37,520 nucleotides of DNA, taken from contig JACQUW010000210.1 in NCBI GenBank assembly GCA_016210115.1, forward strand, positions 1 through 37,520, written 5' to 3'. The translations under genes and the position numbers were made by a program. The notes under the pieces are model-generated. The model ran no database searches. It was not told the origin of the DNA and worked only from the letters and a program-made list of their open reading frames with translations. This document shows, one piece after another, positions 33,123 through 37,520 of this stretch. The DNA comes from Deltaproteobacteria bacterium (GTDB taxonomy: Bacteria; Desulfobacterota; Binatia; UBA9968). How positions within the stretch are numbered: position 1 is the stretch's first letter; each line of letters opens with the position of its first letter.

Positions 33123-34259
33123 CTACTTTCCCTCCCGCTGGGCGCGAGCCATGGCGCGGACATATTCTCGGCCCTCAGGGCTCGCGAGCCAACGGAACTT
33201 CTCCAGCGTTTGCGGGCTGTCGAACCAACTTGCCGGTTTGATCTTCCGCTGGTTTAAAGCCTGGGCCACCTTGCGTGAAATCGGTCCCTGCGACAGAACC
33301 AGATTCTCGCTAAACGCATGCTTCTGAAAGATCTCGTTCGCCTCAGGGCTCGCAACCCAGAGAGCGAACAACTTGGCCGCATGGGGATGCTTCGCCCCTT
33401 TCCGCACAACATAGGAGACCTGGCGCATGGGAGTAAGGTCCTCGAAGAATGTTTCTGCCAGCGGAGCCTTGGGGTCCTTCGCCTTGTGCTCAAAATAGGC
33501 GTCGGCATTGCCATACGTAAACTTCAAGTCTCCGAGTAACACCCGCTGGACGCCTGCATCGTACGTCAGCACCTCTCGTTTGTTTCTGCCCATGCCTCTT
33601 ACAATTTCCAACCACTCATCCTTGTCGTACTTGAGAATCCCCATCAAAGCGATCGTGGTCCACGGGGGCAGGGAGAAAGCTCCACGGTATTTCGAGTCGC
33701 CCATCTGTTTCCACGTTTTGGGAAGCTCTGCCTCGGAAATAAGCTTCGGATTATAGAGGAGCGCCACGGTTCTGGTGGACCAGACGAACGAATGGCCGGC
33801 GAGTTCTCCCGGACTGACCCTCTCTTTCACTTTGTGCGCCTCAGGCGCAATCTCCCTCAGGAGAATCTCCCAGTGTCCAATGAGTTCGCTCCCACCGGCA
33901 TCTTTGAGGCTCAAAACATTCTCATCCGAGCCCTGCATTAAATCAAAAGTAGGAGAGATGCCGGCCTTGATTTCCGCCACGGCCTGGTTGAACTTCTGCG
34001 ACTCCTGGCCTGAGAGATCGGCATTCATCGTGATCTCTAACCCGAATCGCTTTTTAAAAGCATTCATCAGCTCTCTGGAGCCCTTTTCGCCGACTGACGA
34101 AACGACCATCAAGTTTAGCTGCCCCTCCTTCCGCGCTTCCGCTGTAAGCCGCTGCAGCAGGCGTGAGCCTTCCGATGACGCGGCTCCCGCTTCATTGGTA
34201 AACAGGAGCGCAGCCAGCAGGCCAACCAAAGCTAGATAAATCAATCCCGTTTGTTTCAT
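33123..34259 (-). CDS. ABC solute-binding protein (ferric-type), copy 3
   Basis: 378 aa with a Sec signal (MKQTGLIYLALVGLLAALLF, cleavage near EAGAA). Same lobes as copy 2: LLQRLTAEARKEGQLNLMVVSS, LLYNPKLISEAELPKTWKQMG and FSLPPWTTIALMG. ATG at 34259 is set by AGGAG seven nucleotides upstream. No permease follows directly; it sits between the tripartite transporter and the orphan FAD/FeS pair. Probably a recent duplicate of copy 2 feeding the same permease with another ligand. Confidence 0.92.
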   Translation of the reverse strand: MKQTGLIYLALVGLLAALLFTNEAGAASSEGSRLLQRLTAEARKEGQLNLMVVSSVGEKGSRELMNAFKKRFGLEITMNADLSGQESQKFNQAVAEIKAGISPTFDLMQGSDENVLSLKDAGGSELIGHWEILLREIAPEAHKVKERVSPGELAGHSFVWSTRTVALLYNPKLISEAELPKTWKQMGDSKYRGAFSLPPWTTIALMGILKYDKDEWLEIVRGMGRNKREVLTYDAGVQRVLLGDLKFTYGNADAYFEHKAKDPKAPLAETFFEDLTPMRQVSYVVRKGAKHPHAAKLFALWVASPEANEIFQKHAFSENLVLSQGPISRKVAQALNQRKIKPASWFDSPQTLEKFRWLASPEGREYVRAMARAQREGK

Positions 34260-34350
34260 GCGCCTTCTCCTTCTTGCTCTGATCAAGTTTCACGTAAGGC
34301 GAAACGGTCTCTTGATCTTTTCCCGCCCGATGAAAGACGGGCCAGGCTCT

Positions 34351-34878
34351 TTAAGCCAGGAAATGAGGCATATCAAGAAGAAAAAAAAGTTGACCCGGAG
34401 GCCAGGCCAAACCGAACATCTTCGTAAAAACCCCCCAGACCACCAGAAAAGTACCCGCTCCCATGCACAAAGCCATTAACCACGATTCTCCTCCCTCAAA
34501 ACGGGTCCAGATTGCCAGGGAAAGAGTAAGGGCGAGAGGCAAGCCTACGAACCAGACTCCCAACGCGGTGGCCGTCACCCATAACAGGAACCGAGTGGTC
34601 CGCTGGCGGCGAACCGATGAAACGATCGTTTCGTCGTAAACCTCGTCCATCTGAACACCGGATTCGGAATTCCGCGCCTCCCATCCGGTGGCCTCTCGCC
34701 AGACCTGAATCGCGGCCAGGACCAGGCCCGGAATTCCGGCAAAAAAAGGAAAGAGTTTTGCCGTGAAATACCAGTCTCGCGCCATAAGGACGGCTGAGAG
34801 AAAAATCAAAAAGAACAGACCGGCAACTAAGGTCGCATTTCTATTCGCAAACGCGGCCAATTCTCTCCTCTTGTTCAC
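34351..34878 (-). CDS. tctB: Tripartite tricarboxylate transporter small membrane subunit TctB
   Basis: 175 aa with four hydrophobic helices (LVAGLFFLIFLSAVLMA, FFAGIPGLVLAAIQVW, FLLWVTATALGVWFVGLPLAL, ALCMGAGTFLVVWGVFTKMFG), the pattern of TctB/DUF1468. A polar loop of about 40 residues separates helices 2 and 3. GTG start at 34878, 22 nt after tctA. It assists TctA in sodium-driven carboxylate uptake. Confidence 0.87.
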   Translation of the reverse strand: MNKRRELAAFANRNATLVAGLFFLIFLSAVLMARDWYFTAKLFPFFAGIPGLVLAAIQVWREATGWEARNSESGVQMDEVYDETIVSSVRRQRTTRFLLWVTATALGVWFVGLPLALTLSLAIWTRFEGGESWLMALCMGAGTFLVVWGVFTKMFGLAWPPGQLFFLLDMPHFLA

Positions 34879-34900
34879 GGACGTCCTCAGCGCCTGCGCG

Positions 34901-36409
34901 CTAATCCTTTTCCGGCAAGGCGGTTTCTTCGACCGCGTCGAGCCTTCTACGGTTGCTCAAGAGTGTATACATAAAAAGCCCGACCACAATAGGCAGCAGA
35001 ATCATGATCTGGGGTCGAGCCAGCCACGCAAAGCCATACCTTTGGACGCTGATGTAAAGATATTTTTCGAGAATCGCGCCCAGAATTAGTCCCAGAACAA
35101 GCGGCGCTCGGGGATAACTATAGCGCAGCATGAGAAGGCCGAGCATGCCCGAGCCGATGAAAACAACCAGGTCGCCGATGTGACGGTTGGAACCGAAGGA
35201 CCCGACAAAACCAAGTCCCACGATCAGGGGCGCAAGCACCGTGTAGCGAAGCTCGGCTACTTTTGCAAAAGGTTTAATGAAAACCATGCAAGATAGTCCG
35301 CCAATGAGACTTGCCCAGAACATCACCCAGATCATCACAAAAAGCAGCTCGATATGTTTATCCATCATGTCCGGCCCGGGGGTGATCCCCATCATGATCA
35401 GCGCGAGCATGAAGAAGGCTTTGGTGAGACTTCCAGGAACTCCCAGCAGCGTTGTTGGAATCAGTCCGCCACAGTCCATTGAACTGTTGGCCGCGTCGGG
35501 TGCGATGACTCCGCGGATATCGCCTTTGCCAAAAGTCTCGCGCGCGCCCTTGCACGTTTGCGCGGCCAGGCCATATGCGAGCCAGTCGGCAATGTGGGCT
35601 CCGAGACCAGGCATAAAGCCGACCCAAAGACCGACCAAACTGCTCTGGATAACCAGACGAATGTGGCGAAAGGCGTCCTTCACTCCTTCCCAAAGACTGC
35701 CGACCAGCTTCACGCTGTCTTGCTCCACGCCGAGCTTGCGAAGCACCAGGTCAAGAGCGGCTGGAATCCCGAATAAGCCGAGAGTAATCACGGGAATGTC
35801 GATTCCATCCAGGAGGTAGGGTTGCCCGAACATATAACGCTCCACACCCGTGAAAGGCTCAAGGCCAACAGTCCCTATGAGGAGCCCGAAGCAAGCCACG
35901 ATCAGTCCCTTAACGGGCCGGGCCCCCGCCAAAACCGCAACGGTCGACATTCCCCAAAGCACCAAAATAAAAAGCTCCGGCGAGCCTATCCAGGGCAAGA
36001 TGGATCCGATCACGGGCACCGCGATGATCCAGACGAAGACCGAGAACAGCGCCGAAATCATGCTCGCTGTAAATCCCGCGCCGAGGGCTCGTCTCGCTTC
36101 CCCACGCCGGCCCAGCGCCCCCCCATCCAGGATAATGGCCTGACTCCCCGCCCCTCCGGGTATTCCAAATAAGACCGGCAGAAAGCTGTCGCCGAAGGAC
36201 GTGACGCCGTCCATTCCCAAAAGGAGCGCAATCGCGACCGGAGGCGGCAAGGTCACCGCGATCGGGATCAAAAGAGAGTAAGCCAGAGGAGTGCCGAGAC
36301 CCTGAGGCGCTATGGCAACAAAAGTGCCAATGGCAATTCCGACCATCAACGCAGCCATAACGTTCGGCTGCAGTACGACGAACCAGGCATTGTAAGCGGC
36401 TTCAAACAT
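34901..36409 (-). CDS. tctA: Tripartite tricarboxylate transporter large membrane subunit TctA
   Basis: 502 aa with about eleven helices. Family motifs: GIPGGAGSQAIILDGGALGRRGEARRALG near the N-terminus, MPGLGAHIADWLAYGLA, and the second-half GVIAPDAANSSMDCGGLIPTTLLGVPGS. These duplicate the conserved glycine-rich loops of TctA. Its start has a weak ribosome site. Order tctC-tctA-tctB is complete here. Cargo is usually a di- or tricarboxylate, or an aromatic acid such as terephthalate. Confidence 0.95.
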   Translation of the reverse strand: MFEAAYNAWFVVLQPNVMAALMVGIAIGTFVAIAPQGLGTPLAYSLLIPIAVTLPPPVAIALLLGMDGVTSFGDSFLPVLFGIPGGAGSQAIILDGGALGRRGEARRALGAGFTASMISALFSVFVWIIAVPVIGSILPWIGSPELFILVLWGMSTVAVLAGARPVKGLIVACFGLLIGTVGLEPFTGVERYMFGQPYLLDGIDIPVITLGLFGIPAALDLVLRKLGVEQDSVKLVGSLWEGVKDAFRHIRLVIQSSLVGLWVGFMPGLGAHIADWLAYGLAAQTCKGARETFGKGDIRGVIAPDAANSSMDCGGLIPTTLLGVPGSLTKAFFMLALIMMGITPGPDMMDKHIELLFVMIWVMFWASLIGGLSCMVFIKPFAKVAELRYTVLAPLIVGLGFVGSFGSNRHIGDLVVFIGSGMLGLLMLRYSYPRAPLVLGLILGAILEKYLYISVQRYGFAWLARPQIMILLPIVVGLFMYTLLSNRRRLDAVEETALPEKD

Positions 36410-36571
36410 AGGTCTTAGTCGGATTCTCCGGCCTCGCTTCGCTCAGAATGATATCTATAGGGGCCAGAGTTTTTTGGGCATCATGACACCGCGTCTGAAG
36501 GGAGAGGAAGCACAAACACGGGTACAAAACCTGGGGGTCTTTTGCCGGACTCCAGCGCACCGCGCTCTCAC

Positions 36572-37520
36572 CTACCGGTTTGGAACCGGCTCCGGTCCGG
36601 ATAACTTGAGCCAGAGATCCAGGATGTCCTTGGGCTGATTAGACAGGCGCTGAAAAGCTTCCAGAAGAACGTGCCCCGGAGCGAACTCCGGGTCAAAACC
36701 CGTTAGCTTTGAGAACTCTTTGTAGAAGTCCGGGTCCTTGATCATTTTTCCAACCGCCTCTTGAACCGCCAGCGCGCGCTCAATCGGCACGCCGGGCGGC
36801 ATCGCGAGATACCGCGCATAACGTCCAAGGTCCCAGTTCGTTTGCATCAGCGCGAGATCTCTTTGGCCCAGCGGAGGATTCGCGTACTTTTTAGTAAGCT
36901 CGAGAATGGTCGGAACGTTAGGCAGATCAGGGAAGCGAACCCACTCCGTCGTCCAATGCAGCGCAAGCTTCGCCATCTGGGCCTGGGTTTTGTTTCTCAC
37001 GAGGAACGTATCCGCCGCATCAACCCTTCCGTCCAATTCTCCACGCTCCACGGCGAGGTCTATTTCTTTATCGCTGTATCCTGGAATAATGTTAAATTTA
37101 AGTCCCAAGAAATAAATCCCCAGTCGCATTTCGTTATAAAAATTATGCCCCACCTCCGTAACGCCCATATTGACCCTCGGCGACTTCATGAGCTGCTCGA
37201 TCGTGTCGAGCCCGATCCCCTTTCGCGTATACACAAGCCGGTAATTCTGGGGCAGGTAGTTGGCGATCCAGGTAAACTTGTTAAGGTCAAAGTCGGCGCC
37301 CTTTCTCCGGAAGATATAGGCCCGATGGGTACCGGCCGAGATCTGGCCGATCGCAGTCCCGTCTTTCGGGGCGCGGTTATAGAGATAATTGGCCGAAAGC
37401 AGGCCGCCTCCACCCCGCATGAACTGGACCGAGCCCATCCGGGGATTTCCCGGAATGTATTTAGGAAGATATTTCATCATGATTCGGAGCATGGTCTCCG
37501 TGCCGCTCCCGGGATTCGTA
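36572..37520 (-). CDS. tctC: Tripartite tricarboxylate transporter receptor (TctC/Bug-type), N-terminus cut by the window edge
   Basis: At least 315 aa visible; the frame continues past the ATG at 37492 to the window edge with TNPGSGTET, so the start and signal peptide lie outside. Recognisable parts: KYLPKYIPGNPRMGSVQFMRGGGGLLSANYLYNRAPKDGTAIG, NIIPGYSDKEIDLAVERGELDGR and the C-terminal AMPPGVPIERALAVQEAVGKMIKDPDF. These are typical of periplasmic Bug proteins that bind carboxylates. It is 162 nt upstream of tctA. Confidence 0.9.
   Translation of the reverse strand, partial: TNPGSGTETMLRIMMKYLPKYIPGNPRMGSVQFMRGGGGLLSANYLYNRAPKDGTAIGQISAGTHRAYIFRRKGADFDLNKFTWIANYLPQNYRLVYTRKGIGLDTIEQLMKSPRVNMGVTEVGHNFYNEMRLGIYFLGLKFNIIPGYSDKEIDLAVERGELDGRVDAADTFLVRNKTQAQMAKLALHWTTEWVRFPDLPNVPTILELTKKYANPPLGQRDLALMQTNWDLGRYARYLAMPPGVPIERALAVQEAVGKMIKDPDFYKEFSKLTGFDPEFAPGHVLLEAFQRLSNQPKDILDLWLKLSGPEPVPNR

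Overview
This window looks like a piece of an uncultivated bacterial genome assembled from an environmental sample. It is moderately GC-rich and rich in solute-binding proteins, UbiD decarboxylases, luciferase-like (LLM) oxidoreductases and tripartite tricarboxylate transporter genes, with many short palindromic repeats between genes. That mix is typical of Rokubacteria-, Binatota-, NC10- or Deltaproteobacteria-like soil and subsurface lineages. No rRNA or marker gene is present, so the lineage is a guess.

Left part (1-10165): small unrelated units and decaying genes. There is a membrane-anchored AAA+ ATPase with a peptidoglycan-binding partner, a frameshifted N-formylglutamate-amidohydrolase-like gene, a truncated-haemoglobin/MOSC gene pair, a phytol/dolichol-kinase-like membrane protein, and a broken SNF2-type helicase. 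A GIY-YIG nuclease module sits exactly in frame inside the helicase. After these come a 7-nt purine repeat tract, an MFS transporter and a divergent MFS pseudogene.

Right part (10166-37520): all genes lie on the minus strand, so transcription runs from the right edge leftwards. In order they encode a TctC-A-B tripartite transporter, a solute-binding protein, an orphan FAD + [2Fe-2S] pair of xanthine-dehydrogenase type, a second solute-binding protein, a double-length ABC permease and the only ATPase. Then come a complete Mo/FAD/FeS hydroxylase, a third solute-binding protein, UbiD, a second double permease, a class II aldolase-like protein, a second UbiD, LLM oxidoreductase, cyclase-type hydrolase, second LLM oxidoreductase, Rid protein, a TAXI-type solute-binding protein without signal peptide, and an IclR regulator.

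Read together, this is a plausible catabolic gene cluster for a carboxylated (hetero)aromatic or similar ring compound: uptake, Mo-dependent hydroxylation, prFMN-dependent decarboxylation, flavin/F420-dependent oxidation or ring opening, hydrolysis, Rid-type clean-up and aldol/decarboxylation chemistry, with IclR control. The substrate cannot be read from the sequence.

Two repeat families stand out. One is a 124-132 bp imperfect palindrome found three times between genes, centred on CCTGCCTGCCGGCAGGCAGG. The same core sequence bounds the GIY-YIG insertion and occurs once more inside the helicase remnant, which links an encoded nuclease with a small palindromic mobile repeat. The other is a family of C-rich hairpins in the spacers of the transport and catabolic genes.
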